A stretch of 64,000 bases of DNA from Halopseudomonas pelagia (GTDB lineage: Bacteria > Pseudomonadota > Gammaproteobacteria > Pseudomonadales > Pseudomonadaceae), in the NCBI RefSeq assembly GCF_009497895.1, contig NZ_CP033116.1, forward strand, positions 2,356,001 to 2,420,000, written 5' to 3'. The position numbers and the translations under genes are program-made. Positions 54,731 through 64,000 of the stretch are shown here, piece after piece. Each line of letters opens with the position of its first letter. Positions within the stretch are counted from its first letter, which is position 1. Below the pieces are notes generated by a model. The model was not told the origin of the DNA, searched no databases, and saw nothing but the letters and a program-made list of their open reading frames with translations.

Positions 54731-57166
54731 TCATCGCGGCCGTAGAGTGATCTGATCCGGCAAAGCCTGGATCGCCTGCCAGTCGAACAGCTGACTGCGA
54801 TACCGCCCCTGATTGAATAGCTCGTTCTGGTCACGATAATGCGGGTCTAACGGATTGCCAGACTGGCCCATCGGATTGATGCCCAAACTGCGATCCAGGT
54901 CCGCCAGATCAATCAGGCGGCGGGTCGAAGGCCCCGCTTTGATCTGGTAGCTCCCCACACCTGTATCGAAGGTCATGCTGTTAAGGCTTTCTGGCCCGCC
55001 GTCAACGGCGGCAACCCGGCTGTCGAAAAACCGCCCCACCGGCAGGCGCTCGCTCAACGCATGTTCATGCTGCAGGCGGGTAACTCGGCTCCAGCTCCAG
55101 CTGTCTGGCTCGATGCCCAGCTCGTCTGTCAGCGACTCGATTGTCTTAACCCAGGCTTGTTCAATGGCCGCTTGGCGACCGTCCATAATTGGTTGGAGTC
55201 GGTTATCCCACCAGGGCGAGGAGGCCTTCCAGTACAGGCTGTACAGGCTTTTTTCGGCCAGATCAGTATTGCGGAAAACGTCAAACTGCTCGCCCAGTTC
55301 ATCGGCAAACAGCGCTTGCATCAGATGGTCCTGCCAGCGCTGAAACAGCGTTGCGCCAACCTGCTCACGGGTGAAGGTGCCATTCCATTCGCTGAGTATC
55401 TCCGCCGCTCGGGCCGCCGGTGCACGCAGGTCCTTGCTTAACAACTGATGATCCAGCAAGGGCAGCGCATCATCCAGCATCGCCAATGCCTGCGGCTTGC
55501 GCGTATCCAGCTGCATGTCCTTGAACTGCGACAGGTCGAACTGCTCTTCGTTGTTCAACAACTCTGCCAGACGTTCGGCGCGCTCGCTGGGGGCGTAATA
55601 GCCCGGCATGATGCGTCGTCGGCCGGCTTCGGTATAGGGATTGTTGGCACTGAAAATATGCCCTGAAGAAGGGTTGATAATGCGCGGATTGGCGCTGAAC
55701 GGTTGATAGCCGAGAAAATCGTCCCGGCCACTGGAACCGCTGAGCAGCGAGTAGCTGTTGTTGCTGTTAGGCCAGCGCTTGAGCCGGCCGATCGCCCACA
55801 TGGCGATATTGTCTTCGACGTCGGCATAAATCAGGTTGAGCCCGGGAGAGCTGTGGAGCGCTGCAGCCTGTTCAAACTCATCCATGCTCTTGGCGCGGGC
55901 CAGTCCATAAAACGACTGCGCGGCGTCATTGTCGGTGTTGAGGAAACTCCAGAACAGGCTGACCGGCGGCCGCGCTGCGGTTTCAGCGTCCAATGCGACC
56001 CCCGGTGCTGGATCGTTGATGATCGGTCCATGCCGCGAACTGCGCATGCGCAGCAGGCGATCTTCTTGCCCGCGAACCTTGATAACTTCTTCATGGATGG
56101 TCAGATCCTGCCAGCCGCTGTCGCCCGCGCGTACTTGATCGGGATTGTCAGGGTTGACCCGCTCGCGGTAGAAATCCACTTCGTCATTCATCAGCATCGT
56201 CAGCCCCCAGGCGTGCCGACGCGTCTGGCCCAGCAAAGGGAAGGGGATGCCGGCAAGAAAATGGCCGTAGACTTCGTGTTCAGGGGTACGCAGGTGCGCT
56301 TCAAACCACACCGCAGGCGCGGAGTAACCTATATGCGGATCGTTGGCCAACAGCGGCGAACCGCTCAGGCTACGCTTGCCATTGACCGTCCAGGCGTTGC
56401 TGCCGAGAAACTGCCCTGCAGGCACTTGCTGCTCGGCTTTGACGATCTGCTTCAGCAACGGGTCGAGCAGGCCGGTTACTCCGCTGTCTACGGCCCTGCG
56501 CGGCGGCATGCTATCCGGCCAGCTGGGGACCAGATCGCGGGCGTGGCGCTCGCCGAGATTGCCCCTTATGTTATCCATTAGCGCATCGGTCTTGAACGCC
56601 TCGGCAAAGGAATAGGCCATATAGCCCATGACATGCGCGATGTCGGCGGCATCAAAATAGTCAGGTTGAGTCAGCAGCAAGCGGTATTCCAGGGGTGTTT
56701 TTCCGCTCTCTATGTAGTAGTTGATACCGGCTTGATAAGCTTGGATCAGTTTGACGTGCGGCTCTTCGGATTGCTGTTCCAGCCGTTCGGCATATTGCCG
56801 AGCAAAGCGGCCTATGCCCAGAGAGCGAAAAAACCGGTCGGTTTCAAAGGTATCCTGGCCATAGAGTTCGGACAGGCGCCCGGCGCCTATGCGCCGCAGC
56901 ATGTCCATCTGGAATAGCCGGTCCTGGGCATGCAGATAACCCAGCGCGAGGTAGCCGTCGTGATCATTGCGCGCGTCAATATGTGGTACGCCCCAGGCGT
57001 CGTAGAAGACTGAAACGGGCTTTTGCAGCCCTGGCAGATCGAGCTGCCCATCACGTTGTGGTTCTGCGTTATAGAGGGCCCAGGCTCCCAATGTACCCAG
57101 CACAGCCACCAGCAGCAACACAGCAAAAGCCCACTTCAAAGAAATCAGCACACGGGTATTGATCAC
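54731..57166 (-). CDS. Penicillin acylase family (Ntn hydrolase) protein
   Basis: Periplasmic N-terminal nucleophile hydrolase of 811 residues. A signal peptide or anchor lies at about 8-32, the alpha chain follows, and the self-processing site is G255 / S256 in F-L-G-S-N-A-W, making S256 the nucleophile of the beta chain. Family members cleave amide bonds of penicillins or of acyl-homoserine lactone signals; which applies here is open. GTG 57166 is preferred (AAGG 6 nt upstream); in-frame ATGs at 57202 and beyond would lengthen the N-terminus. Its 5' end faces the divergent patatin gene. Confidence 0.88.
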   Translation of the reverse strand: MINTRVLISLKWAFAVLLLVAVLGTLGAWALYNAEPQRDGQLDLPGLQKPVSVFYDAWGVPHIDARNDHDGYLALGYLHAQDRLFQMDMLRRIGAGRLSELYGQDTFETDRFFRSLGIGRFARQYAERLEQQSEEPHVKLIQAYQAGINYYIESGKTPLEYRLLLTQPDYFDAADIAHVMGYMAYSFAEAFKTDALMDNIRGNLGERHARDLVPSWPDSMPPRRAVDSGVTGLLDPLLKQIVKAEQQVPAGQFLGSNAWTVNGKRSLSGSPLLANDPHIGYSAPAVWFEAHLRTPEHEVYGHFLAGIPFPLLGQTRRHAWGLTMLMNDEVDFYRERVNPDNPDQVRAGDSGWQDLTIHEEVIKVRGQEDRLLRMRSSRHGPIINDPAPGVALDAETAARPPVSLFWSFLNTDNDAAQSFYGLARAKSMDEFEQAAALHSSPGLNLIYADVEDNIAMWAIGRLKRWPNSNNSYSLLSGSSGRDDFLGYQPFSANPRIINPSSGHIFSANNPYTEAGRRRIMPGYYAPSERAERLAELLNNEEQFDLSQFKDMQLDTRKPQALAMLDDALPLLDHQLLSKDLRAPAARAAEILSEWNGTFTREQVGATLFQRWQDHLMQALFADELGEQFDVFRNTDLAEKSLYSLYWKASSPWWDNRLQPIMDGRQAAIEQAWVKTIESLTDELGIEPDSWSWSRVTRLQHEHALSERLPVGRFFDSRVAAVDGGPESLNSMTFDTGVGSYQIKAGPSTRRLIDLADLDRSLGINPMGQSGNPLDPHYRDQNELFNQGRYRSQLFDWQAIQALPDQITLRPR

Positions 57167-57256
57167 GGGTAACCTTAACGCTATTGGAAGATGTCCGCGC
57201 ATGATGCTCAGACAGTCATCCGCCGTCAATCGAGATTATTTTGCAGGGGGGGAAGC

Positions 57257-58276
57257 ATGTCCCAACGGGTTGCATTGGTATTGGGAAGTGGTGGCGCCAG
57301 AGGTTATGCGCATATTGGCGTGATCGAAGAAATCGAACGTCGGGGTTACAAGATTGACTGCATCGCCGGTTGCTCTATGGGTGCCGTGGTCGGCGGAATT
57401 TATGCGGCTGGCGGGCTAGAGGCCTACCGCGAATGGGTATCGGGATTGGCCTATCTGGATGTATTGCGTTTGTTGGATGTGGGCTTCGGCAATCTGGGTG
57501 CGATTCGCGGTGAGCGGGTTTTCGGGCGTATCCGCGAAATCATTGGCGAAGTGAATATCGAAGACCTGCCGATTCCCTTTACCGCAGTGGCCACTGATCT
57601 GACCAATCAACAGGAAGTCTGGTTTCAGCAGGGTTGCCTGCATCAGGCCATGCGCGCCTCGGCTGCGATACCCAGCCTGTTCTCGCCCGTGCGCCAGGGC
57701 GGCCGGGTGCTGGTCGACGGTGGGCTGCTGAACCCCTTGCCGATTGTGCCGGTGGTGTCGGCCCATTGTGATCTGATCATGGCAGTAAACCTGAACGCGA
57801 CCCATTGTGCGGGCTATACCTTGCCGGTGATTGAGCGTCCAGCCCCTATCCGTCGTCAATGGGATCAATGGACCGACACTCTTAACGTGCGCAACTGGCT
57901 GACTCGTCGGGAAATAGACGAGCAGGGCGCATTGTCCGATCAAATAGCCTTGTCTGCGGATGAGACGCCAGAAACCCCTTCAGCGGCTTCCGAGAAGCTG
58001 CCGCAGATCGACCGTCATGAGCCGGAACCACCGACCAAAGTGGCTGAGGTCCCTGTGGGCCCTGCGAGCTTGCTGGAACTGGTGAACCTCTCCTTTGAAG
58101 CAATGCAGGCCTCGCTGACCCAATACAAGATTGCCGGCTACCCGCCCGACGTGTTGATAGAAGTGCCCAAGCGTCTTTGCCGCTTCTTCGAGTTTCACAA
58201 GGCGCCGGAACTGATCGAGTTGGGCCGAATGGTTGCCAGCGATACGCTTGATCGACATGAAGGGCTCAAGCGCTGA
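57257..58276 (+). CDS. Patatin-like phospholipase (RssA/NTE type)
   Basis: Protein of 339 residues. Oxyanion loop G-S-G-G-A-R-G (10-16), nucleophile in G-C-S40-M-G, and D154-G-G complete the patatin Ser-Asp dyad. The N-terminal domain spans about 1-200; the C-terminal part is more variable with a P/E-rich stretch. Predicted esterase or phospholipase A acting on membrane lipids from the cytosol. ATG 57257 follows a run of G (GGGGGGGAAGC). It ends 51 nt before selD on the same strand. Confidence 0.88.
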   Translation: MSQRVALVLGSGGARGYAHIGVIEEIERRGYKIDCIAGCSMGAVVGGIYAAGGLEAYREWVSGLAYLDVLRLLDVGFGNLGAIRGERVFGRIREIIGEVNIEDLPIPFTAVATDLTNQQEVWFQQGCLHQAMRASAAIPSLFSPVRQGGRVLVDGGLLNPLPIVPVVSAHCDLIMAVNLNATHCAGYTLPVIERPAPIRRQWDQWTDTLNVRNWLTRREIDEQGALSDQIALSADETPETPSAASEKLPQIDRHEPEPPTKVAEVPVGPASLLELVNLSFEAMQASLTQYKIAGYPPDVLIEVPKRLCRFFEFHKAPELIELGRMVASDTLDRHEGLKR

Positions 58277-58327
58277 AGGCAGGCAGCATGCTAAAATCCC
58301 CGGCTTATGTCATAGCGGGAGAGCGGG

Positions 58328-59365
58328 ATGAGTAAAGATATACGTCTGACCGAGTACAGCCATGGTGCCGGTTGTGGCTGCAAGATTTCGCCAAAGGTGC
58401 TTGATGAAATTCTCGCTGTCGGTCAGCCAGGTCCCGATTTTCCGCAGTTGTGGGTGGGTAATGCGAGTCGTGACGATGCGGCGGTTTTTGGTCTGGATGC
58501 CGAGCAGGGCATTGTCAGCACAACTGATTTCTTTATGCCGATTGTTGATGATGCTTTCGATTTTGGCAGAATCGCCGCGACCAATGCGATCAGTGATATC
58601 TATGCCATGGGCGGCAGCCCGATGATGGCCATCGCGATTCTCGGCTGGCCAATCAATCTGCTGCCGGCCGAGCTGGCTGGTCAGGTCATTGCCGGAGCGC
58701 GCTCGGTGTGCACTGCCGCCGGCATGCCGCTGGCTGGCGGGCACTCGATTGACGCGCCCGAGCCGATATTTGGCCTTGCAGTGACCGGCCAACTGAAACG
58801 CAGCCACCTCAAACGCAACGATAGCGCACGACCTGGTGCTCGGCTGTTTCTGACCAAGCCCTTGGGTATAGGCATCCTTACCACCGCGGAGAAGCAGAAA
58901 AAACTGCGCCCGGAAGACGCCGGCGTGGCACGCGATCTGATGTGCCAGTTGAACAGTGTCGGGGCGCGCTTTGCGACGCTTGAGGGCGTGCAGGCGATGA
59001 CCGACGTTACCGGTTTCGGTCTGCTCGGCCATCTGGTGGAGATGGCCGAGGGTTCCGGAGTCAAGGCGCGGATCGAAGAACGCCTGGTGCCACGTTTGGC
59101 CAGTGCCGACTATTACCTTGGCCAGGGCTGTGTGCCGGGCGGCTCGGGGCGCAATTTCGATAGTTACGGTGCCAAGGTCGCGGACATGCCGCAGGCATGG
59201 CGCAACCTGCTCTGTGACCCGCAAACCAGTGGCGGACTCCTGGTGGCGGTAGATCCTCAGGCGGAAGCGGAGTTTCTGGCCATGGCCGCCGCAGAGGGCT
59301 ATCAACTGCAGGCGATTGGCGAATGTTTGGCGGCGGACGCGGGTCCCTGCGTCGAGGTCGTTTGA
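58328..59365 (+). CDS. selD: Selenophosphate synthetase
   Basis: Protein of 345 residues that makes selenophosphate from selenide and ATP, the selenium donor for both SelA and MnmH. The active-site cysteine and lysine are C16 and K19 in H-G-A-G-C-G-C-K; here the first is Cys, not Sec. Glycine-rich N-terminal ATP motif and [10 protein letters not shown] are present. Its stop shares a base with the mnmH start codon, so the two are coupled. The selA-selB pair lies 23 kb away on the other strand. Confidence 0.96.
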   Translation: MSKDIRLTEYSHGAGCGCKISPKVLDEILAVGQPGPDFPQLWVGNASRDDAAVFGLDAEQGIVSTTDFFMPIVDDAFDFGRIAATNAISDIYAMGGSPMMAIAILGWPINLLPAELAGQVIAGARSVCTAAGMPLAGGHSIDAPEPIFGLAVTGQLKRSHLKRNDSARPGARLFLTKPLGIGILTTAEKQKKLRPEDAGVARDLMCQLNSVGARFATLEGVQAMTDVTGFGLLGHLVEMAEGSGVKARIEERLVPRLASADYYLGQGCVPGGSGRNFDSYGAKVADMPQAWRNLLCDPQTSGGLLVAVDPQAEAEFLAMAAAEGYQLQAIGECLAADAGPCVEVV

Positions 59366-60483
59366 TGCGCGAAAACATTGAGGATTATCGGCAGCTGTTT
59401 CTCAACACGGTGCCGTTGATGGATGTCCGGGCTCCAGTGGAGTTTGACAAGGGCGCCTTTCCAGCTGCGATCAATCGTCCGTTGATGAACGATGATGAGC
59501 GCAAGCAGGTGGGTACCTGCTATAAGCATTCCGGCCAGCAGGCGGCGATCGACCTGGGTAACCGCCTGGTCTGCGGCGATATCAAGGAGCAGCGTATTGC
59601 CCAATGGGCAGATTTCGCACGCAAGCACCCAGACGGCTACCTGTATTGCTTTCGCGGCGGGCTGCGTTCACAGATCGTCCAGCAGTGGCTGGCCGAGGCA
59701 GGCATTGACTATCCGCGGGTAGTCGGCGGCTATAAAGCCATGCGTCGCTATCTGATTGATAGTCTGGAAGCGACGCTACAGAATTGCCCCCTGTACATAG
59801 TGGCGGGACTGACCGGCACCGGCAAAACCGAAGTGATTCATGCTCTGAGTAACAGTTTGGATCTGGAAGGGCATGCGCATCATCGTGGCTCGAGTTTTGG
59901 CCGCCATGCCACCGCGCAACCGGTGCAGATCGATTTCGAGAATGCCTTGGCCATCGAAGCGTTACGCGTGAGAGAAGCGGGGCATGGGCAGCTGGTGCTT
60001 GAGGACGAAGGGCGAATGGTCGGCAGTTGTACAGTACCCCTGGATCTGTACCAGACCATGCAGACCGCGCCTTTGATCTGGCTGGAGGACAGCTTCGACA
60101 ATCGCGTCGGGCGGATTCTCGGCGACTATGTGATCGATATGCATGCCGAATTTGCCATGCTGCATCCAGATCAGCCCGAAATCGCGTTCAATGCCTTCTC
60201 AGAACACCTGAGCGGCGGCCTTTTGCGCATCCGCAAGCGATTGGGCGGTGAGCGCTACCAAATCCTTCAGACGATCATGCAACAGGCGCTTGATGTCCAG
60301 CAGGCGACTGGCGACGTACAGGCGCACCGCGGATGGATCGAGGGCTTGCTGACCCACTATTATGACCCGATGTACGCCTACCAGCGTTCCGGCAAGGACG
60401 AACGGGTCGTGTTCCGCGGTGATCAGCCGGCGGTGGTCGAATTTCTGCAACAACAAGCCATAGATAATCAGTATAAAGCGTGA
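59365..60483 (+). CDS. mnmH: tRNA 2-selenouridine synthase
   Basis: Protein of 372 residues (also called SelU, YbbB) that replaces sulfur by selenium in 2-thiouridine at the wobble position of tRNA. Rhodanese domain with C95 in [10 protein letters not shown], followed by a P-loop (G-L-T-G-T-G-K-T, 148-155) in the C-terminal domain. ATG 59365 overlaps the selD stop as TGATG; an in-frame start at 59323 is within selD and unlikely. Uses SelD product, so the organism has both the Sec and the selenouridine branches. Confidence 0.95.
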   Translation: MRENIEDYRQLFLNTVPLMDVRAPVEFDKGAFPAAINRPLMNDDERKQVGTCYKHSGQQAAIDLGNRLVCGDIKEQRIAQWADFARKHPDGYLYCFRGGLRSQIVQQWLAEAGIDYPRVVGGYKAMRRYLIDSLEATLQNCPLYIVAGLTGTGKTEVIHALSNSLDLEGHAHHRGSSFGRHATAQPVQIDFENALAIEALRVREAGHGQLVLEDEGRMVGSCTVPLDLYQTMQTAPLIWLEDSFDNRVGRILGDYVIDMHAEFAMLHPDQPEIAFNAFSEHLSGGLLRIRKRLGGERYQILQTIMQQALDVQQATGDVQAHRGWIEGLLTHYYDPMYAYQRSGKDERVVFRGDQPAVVEFLQQQAIDNQYKA

Positions 60484-60570
60484 ACAACATAGCTGATTCA
60501 GTCGGATTGTGACGTTTGCTGCTGGTACTATCCTGCCAGTTCAATCAATTCTGTCAGGAGTCGAGACACT

Positions 60571-61332
60571 ATGAGCACTACATTTGCCGGTAAAGTTGCA
60601 TTGGTCACCGGGGGCGCTGCCGGTATTGGCCAGGTCACCGCAGAGGCTTTTGCTGCTCAGGGGGCCAAAGTAGTGGTGTCCGATATCAGCGAGGCCGCAG
60701 GTCAGGCCGTGGTCGCAGGTATCAAGGCCAAGGGTGGTGAAGCAGTATTTGTGGCGTGCAACGTGGCCAAGGCTGATGAAGTCAAGGCGTTGATGGACGC
60801 AGTAATCGCCCACTACGGCCGCCTGGATTGTGCATTCAACAATGCGGGTATCGAGATCGAGCAGGACAAGCTGGCCGACGGCAATGAAGATGTGTTCGAT
60901 GCCATCATGGATGTCAACGTCAAGGGTGTGTGGCAGTGCATGCGTTTCGAAATTCCCCTGATGCTCAAGCAGGGCGGCGGCGCTATCGTCAATACTGCTT
61001 CAGTAGCGGCCTTGGGCGCAGCGCCAAAAATGAGCATCTACGCTGCCAGCAAGCACGCGGTGCTGGGTTTGACCCGCTCGGCAGCAGTGGAATATGCGAA
61101 GAAATCGATTCGCGTCAATGCAGTATGCCCGGCCGTGATCGACACCGAAATGTTCCGCCGCGCCGCTGCCATTGATCCGCGCAAAGCCGAGTTCGCTGCC
61201 GCAATGCATCCGGTAGGGCGTATTGGAAAAGCGGAAGAAATTGCTGCTGCGGTGCTCTATCTGTGTTCCGAAGGCGCCGGCTTCACCACCGGTATCGCCT
61301 TGCCCGTAGACGGCGGGGCCACCTGCATCTAG
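60571..61332 (+). CDS. Short-chain dehydrogenase/reductase
   Basis: NAD(P)-dependent oxidoreductase of 253 residues with classical SDR features: T-G-G-A-A-G-I-G (13-20), N-N-A-G (90-93), and catalytic S144, Y157 and K161 (Y-A-A-S-K). An aspartate at the end of the second strand (V-V-V-S-D) suggests NAD(H) preference. ATG 60571 has AGGAG upstream. The substrate is unknown; neighbours give no pathway. Confidence 0.92.
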   Translation: MSTTFAGKVALVTGGAAGIGQVTAEAFAAQGAKVVVSDISEAAGQAVVAGIKAKGGEAVFVACNVAKADEVKALMDAVIAHYGRLDCAFNNAGIEIEQDKLADGNEDVFDAIMDVNVKGVWQCMRFEIPLMLKQGGGAIVNTASVAALGAAPKMSIYAASKHAVLGLTRSAAVEYAKKSIRVNAVCPAVIDTEMFRRAAAIDPRKAEFAAAMHPVGRIGKAEEIAAAVLYLCSEGAGFTTGIALPVDGGATCI

Positions 61333-61336
61333 AACC

Positions 61337-61408
61337 AGCGGCAAGCTTCAAGCCACAAGCGCAAAGCAGCTACGTGGATAGTCAGGGTTTTTCTTGCAGC
61401 TTGCCGCT
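61337..61408. repeat. Dispersed-type inverted repeat (AAGCTTCAAGC type)
   Basis: AGCGGCAAGCT (61337-61347) and AGCTTGCCGCT (61398-61408) are perfect 11-base arms 50 bases apart, with CTTCAAGCC-like sequence between. Similar GCTTGAAGC/GCAAGC-rich palindromes are scattered between genes in many pseudomonads. It starts 5 nt after the SDR stop codon and ends near the end of the convergent smr gene. Confidence 0.6.
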
Positions 61409-61411
61409 GCC

Positions 61412-61984
61412 TTACTCGTCCCGGCCTTCCATCATTACCCGTTTGAGCAGGATATATACCGAGCCGGTCCCGCCGTGGCGGGGTATGCAAGAGGTGAAGC
61501 CGAGTACCTGGCTGTGTTGGCGCAGCCAGGTATTCACGTGGCTCTTGATGATCGGGCTGCGTCCATCCTTGCGTTGCGCCTTGCCGTGCGTGACGCGTAC
61601 GCAGCGCACCTCCATCTTGTTCGCTTCTGCGAGAAAGGCCCAGAGCAATTCCCGAGCCTTTTCCACTGTCAGGCCGTGCAGGTCAATCGAACCTTCAAAG
61701 GGGATCTGGCCGCTTTTCAATTTGCGTAACTGACTTTCCTGCACACCGTTTGCCGCCCAACTCAGTTCCTCTTCGGGCAGCACATCAATCACGAACTGGT
61801 CCGACATACCATCCACGCGAACGCGATTGGTCGGCTGCACGGCGCCCTGGCGCAGGGTCTTGATTCGCGTGCGGTCGGTGCGGGCTTTGCCGGTGTCGGC
61901 CTGGTCTACCTTGATGCGCCTGGCCCCTTGGGTAGCCTGGCGGAAAAGTTCCAGATCGTCCGGTTCGCTGGGGTCTTGGCTCAT
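61412..61984 (-). CDS. Smr domain protein
   Basis: Protein of 190 residues. The C-terminal Smr (MutS2-type) domain shows [16 protein letters not shown] and [12 protein letters not shown]; such domains are DNA or RNA nucleases or stalled-ribosome factors (SmrB-like). The N-terminal about 100 residues are basic and include the [12 protein letters not shown] pattern common in the YdaL/Smr family. ATG 61984 is taken; ATG 61993 is a close alternative. Divergent from prmB. Confidence 0.88.
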   Translation of the reverse strand: MSQDPSEPDDLELFRQATQGARRIKVDQADTGKARTDRTRIKTLRQGAVQPTNRVRVDGMSDQFVIDVLPEEELSWAANGVQESQLRKLKSGQIPFEGSIDLHGLTVEKARELLWAFLAEANKMEVRCVRVTHGKAQRKDGRSPIIKSHVNTWLRQHSQVLGFTSCIPRHGGTGSVYILLKRVMMEGRDE

Positions 61985-62105
61985 CGTAGTCATTCTGCGT
62001 GATAAAAAGGCAAGTGTATCAGTAGTTTCCAAGCCCATGCAGGTTAGAATATGCGCTTGTCAGCAACCCGCTATCGAGCCGTATAAGCCCTCTGGAGGCA
62101 TTGTC

Positions 62106-63023
62106 ATGACCGAGCACACCGCCCTCACCACCATCCGCGACCTGGTGCGCTGGGGTGTCAGCCGCTTTCATGAAGACGGGGTGTTTTTTGGCCACGGTTC
62201 GGATAACGCCTGGGACGAAGCCCGGCTGCTGGTATTGCATGCGCTGTATCTGCCATGGGAAACGCCCGAAGAGTACATGGGCTGCAAAGTAACCGAGAGC
62301 GAGCGTCAGTTGACCCTGGCGCTGCTGCAACGGCGGATAGAACAGCGCATTCCGGCGGCATACCTGACCGGGCAGGCCAGGTTTGCCGGTCTGGACTTTA
62401 TCGTTGATGAGCGCGTATTGGTGCCGCGTTCGCCGATAGCCGAGCTGATCGCCCAACGCTTCCAGCCCTGGCTTGAGACGGAACCGACACGGATCCTGGA
62501 TCTGTGCACGGGCAGTGGCTGCATCGGTATCGCCTGCGCTTATGCCTTCCCCGAAGCTGAAGTGCTGCTCGCCGATCTGTCCGCCGATGCGTTGGCGGTC
62601 GCCGAGCTGAATATCGATGCCCATCAATTACAGAGCCGCGTAGAAGCACGCTGGTCGGATGGTTTTGAAGGCATGCCCGGCGAGCGATTTGACCTGATCG
62701 TCAGTAACCCGCCCTATGTCGATGCCGAAGATATGGCCGAGTTACCTGACGAGTACATGCACGAGCCGGAAATGGGCCTGGCAGCCGGTCTGGATGGCCT
62801 GGACCTGGTGCGCAGGATGCTCGCGCAGGCTGCAGATCATTTGACCGAGCAGGGCTTACTGGTGATAGAGGTCGGCAATAGCATGGTGCATGTGATGGCG
62901 GAGTGGCCTGACGTGGATTTCGAATGGGTGAAATTCAGCCAGGGCGGGCATGGGGTCTTTATACTCAGCGCCAGGCAATGTCGGGAATATCAGGGCCTGT
63001 TTGCATCTCACCTCAGCTCATGA
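62106..63023 (+). CDS. prmB: Ribosomal protein L3 N5-glutamine methyltransferase
   Basis: SAM-dependent enzyme of 305 residues that methylates a glutamine of ribosomal protein L3. SAM motif I is [11 protein letters not shown] (131-141) and the catalytic N-P-P-Y sits at 201-204. The N-terminal helical domain is the PrmB type rather than PrmC. ATG 62106 has GGAGG upstream; a long in-frame extension overlaps smr and is ignored. The last 11 bases overlap the end of the convergent gene. Confidence 0.92.
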   Translation: MTEHTALTTIRDLVRWGVSRFHEDGVFFGHGSDNAWDEARLLVLHALYLPWETPEEYMGCKVTESERQLTLALLQRRIEQRIPAAYLTGQARFAGLDFIVDERVLVPRSPIAELIAQRFQPWLETEPTRILDLCTGSGCIGIACAYAFPEAEVLLADLSADALAVAELNIDAHQLQSRVEARWSDGFEGMPGERFDLIVSNPPYVDAEDMAELPDEYMHEPEMGLAAGLDGLDLVRRMLAQAADHLTEQGLLVIEVGNSMVHVMAEWPDVDFEWVKFSQGGHGVFILSARQCREYQGLFASHLSS

Positions 63024-63798
63024 CCACCCAGAGCAGCATCAGCGCTTGGAATATCGCGAACACGATCAGACAGCCGATGGCGAAGCGCTGATTCATTTCA
63101 TTGTTCTTGAAATTATCGATTACCCGCTGGAACTGCGAAAGCTGCGCCTGCTGCTTGCGGTTCAACTGTTCCTGCTCGCGCAACTGGTTGAGAATGTCGC
63201 TGATTTGGATCGCGGCTACTTTTTCAGTATTCCAGCTACTGATCAAGCTACTGACTCGGTTGGCCTGGGCGCGTCCTGCAGTGCGCTCCTCGTTTGAATA
63301 GCTCAGATCAAATCCGGCACGCAGAAGCAACTTTTCCCGAATCAGCCGGCTTTCTTCGCTGCTGACTTCCTCCGCGTGCAACATGATCGGTGTGATCGAG
63401 TAGTCGCCGCAACTGCGCTGGCACCACTCGATAAGCTGGGCCAGTAAATAGCCGCCCAGGCCGCGCTGAGCAGGTTGCATGCGTACGTGCTCAAGTGGGC
63501 CAAAGCGCACGCGGCGGTTCTTGTGGTCAACCAGCACTTCCATCAGGTTGATATCATCGGTTTTGTTTTCACCGTCGGTATTGACCCTGAGACGGAATAA
63601 CTCCAGATGAGCCGCACGTTCCTGGATAAGCGTGACCCTGGCCAAGCGTTCGGCATGGGCGATCTGCCGGCCTTTATAGATGGGTTTGAGCTGTATCCAG
63701 TAAACGTCGGTAGGCCGGGCGCGGGCGAAAGGGTCGCGCGGCGCAGTAACGATTTTCTGCTCGTTGTTGTCCTGCTCTGAAGAGGTGACTTGATTCAT
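63013..63798 (-). CDS. GNAT-like protein with coiled coil and C-terminal membrane helix
   Basis: Protein of 261 residues, function unknown. The middle (about 70-165) looks GNAT-like: [26 protein letters not shown] matches the acetyl-CoA loop R-G-x-G-x-x-L. A Q-rich coiled coil follows (about 205-235), and one hydrophobic helix ends the protein (about 241-260), giving a tail-anchored layout facing the cytosol. ATG 63798 has GGA upstream. Its 3' end overlaps prmB by 11 nt. Confidence 0.72.
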   Translation of the reverse strand: MNQVTSSEQDNNEQKIVTAPRDPFARARPTDVYWIQLKPIYKGRQIAHAERLARVTLIQERAAHLELFRLRVNTDGENKTDDINLMEVLVDHKNRRVRFGPLEHVRMQPAQRGLGGYLLAQLIEWCQRSCGDYSITPIMLHAEEVSSEESRLIREKLLLRAGFDLSYSNEERTAGRAQANRVSSLISSWNTEKVAAIQISDILNQLREQEQLNRKQQAQLSQFQRVIDNFKNNEMNQRFAIGCLIVFAIFQALMLLWVVMS

Positions 63799-63883
63799 CG
63801 GCATTCCGAACAACAGTGGGCAATGGGTTATGAGGATATTTATCGGCCGTTAATCGGGATTCTGCAATGAAAATCTGCCTTGG

Positions 63884-64000
63884 TCACCACCAGCTACTTG
63901 CTGCTTGCCAGATCAGGCGCAGGGCCAATAGCGTTAACAGCAGGTTGAAGATCATGCCGAAGCGCTGGTCACTGATGCGCTTGAGCAGGTGCAAACCCGC
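63884..64000 (-). CDS. TSUP (TauE/SafE) permease, C-terminal fragment
   Basis: Frame entering from the right edge, 38 residues then TGA. The piece I-S-D-Q-R-F-G-M-I-F-N-L-L-L-T-L-L-A-L-R-L-I-W ends a membrane helix with the pattern typical of the last segment of TauE/SafE sulfite/anion exporter family permeases. Most of the gene lies beyond the window, so the call is tentative. Confidence 0.55.
   Translation of the reverse strand, partial: AGLHLLKRISDQRFGMIFNLLLTLLALRLIWQAASSWW

Noticed and set aside
58328..58400. Selenocysteine in SelD
   Set aside because: The active-site codon for residue 16 encodes cysteine and the frame has no internal UGA.

Overview
The window is a gene-dense gammaproteobacterial chromosome segment. 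Gene content and style (fabA-fabB pair, Bfr and Bfd, an ECF42 sigma factor with DGPF-type partners, gpsA-DUF4389-sixA, prmB, DUF1428, DUF2789 and DUF4892 proteins) point to Pseudomonadaceae. The ectoine hydroxylase, ovothiol genes and a selenocysteine system suggest a marine or halotolerant lineage such as Halopseudomonas; this placement is inferred from content, not from a marker-gene comparison. No insertion sequence, prophage, CRISPR array, rRNA or tRNA gene was recognised. The order is that of an ordinary chromosome with several small accessory modules.

Layout. 0-9.5 kb: end of a TPM-domain gene, a chemoreceptor behind a sigma-28 promoter, a lone ectoine hydroxylase, a membrane-anchored DsbA-like protein, a ribosome-hibernation factor, transporters, a channel, an encapsulin-type ferritin-like protein without encapsulin, and bacterioferritin. 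9.6-17.2 kb: ECF42 sigma factor with two YCII-domain partners, Ada-AlkA and Ogt alkylation repair, an EamA exporter divergent from a LysR regulator, and Bfd. 17.2-32.4 kb: RND pump with its adaptor, ovothiol genes ovoA-ovoB, ABC, NSS and MFS transporters, a diguanylate cyclase and an ankyrin protein. 32.4-37.9 kb: selB, selA and a two-gene selenoprotein unit. 38-43.3 kb: cytoplasmic chemoreceptor, fabB-fabA, acyl-CoA synthetase. 43.3-48.5 kb: TonB receptor, periplasmic binding protein and hybrid kinase in one operon. 48.6-64 kb: gpsA-DUF4389-sixA, lipid and acyl-CoA genes, penicillin acylase family protein, patatin, selD-mnmH, SDR, Smr protein, prmB, a GNAT-like membrane protein and the end of a TSUP permease.

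The most interesting locus is 32.4-37.9 kb. What looks like two short genes (36187-36471 and 35941-36165) is one reading frame interrupted by a single in-frame UGA. The UGA starts a U-G-S-C motif and is followed at the expected distance by a small hairpin with a G in its loop, as in bacterial SECIS elements. The start codon of this gene overlaps the stop codon of an upstream gene for a thioredoxin-like (CPTC) protein with a large domain I cannot name. Directly downstream on the same strand lie selA and selB. Selenophosphate synthetase (selD) and the tRNA 2-selenouridine synthase (mnmH) lie 23 kb away. The reading is a probable dedicated selenoprotein redox module co-transcribed with the Sec decoding machinery. 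Its reaction is unknown.
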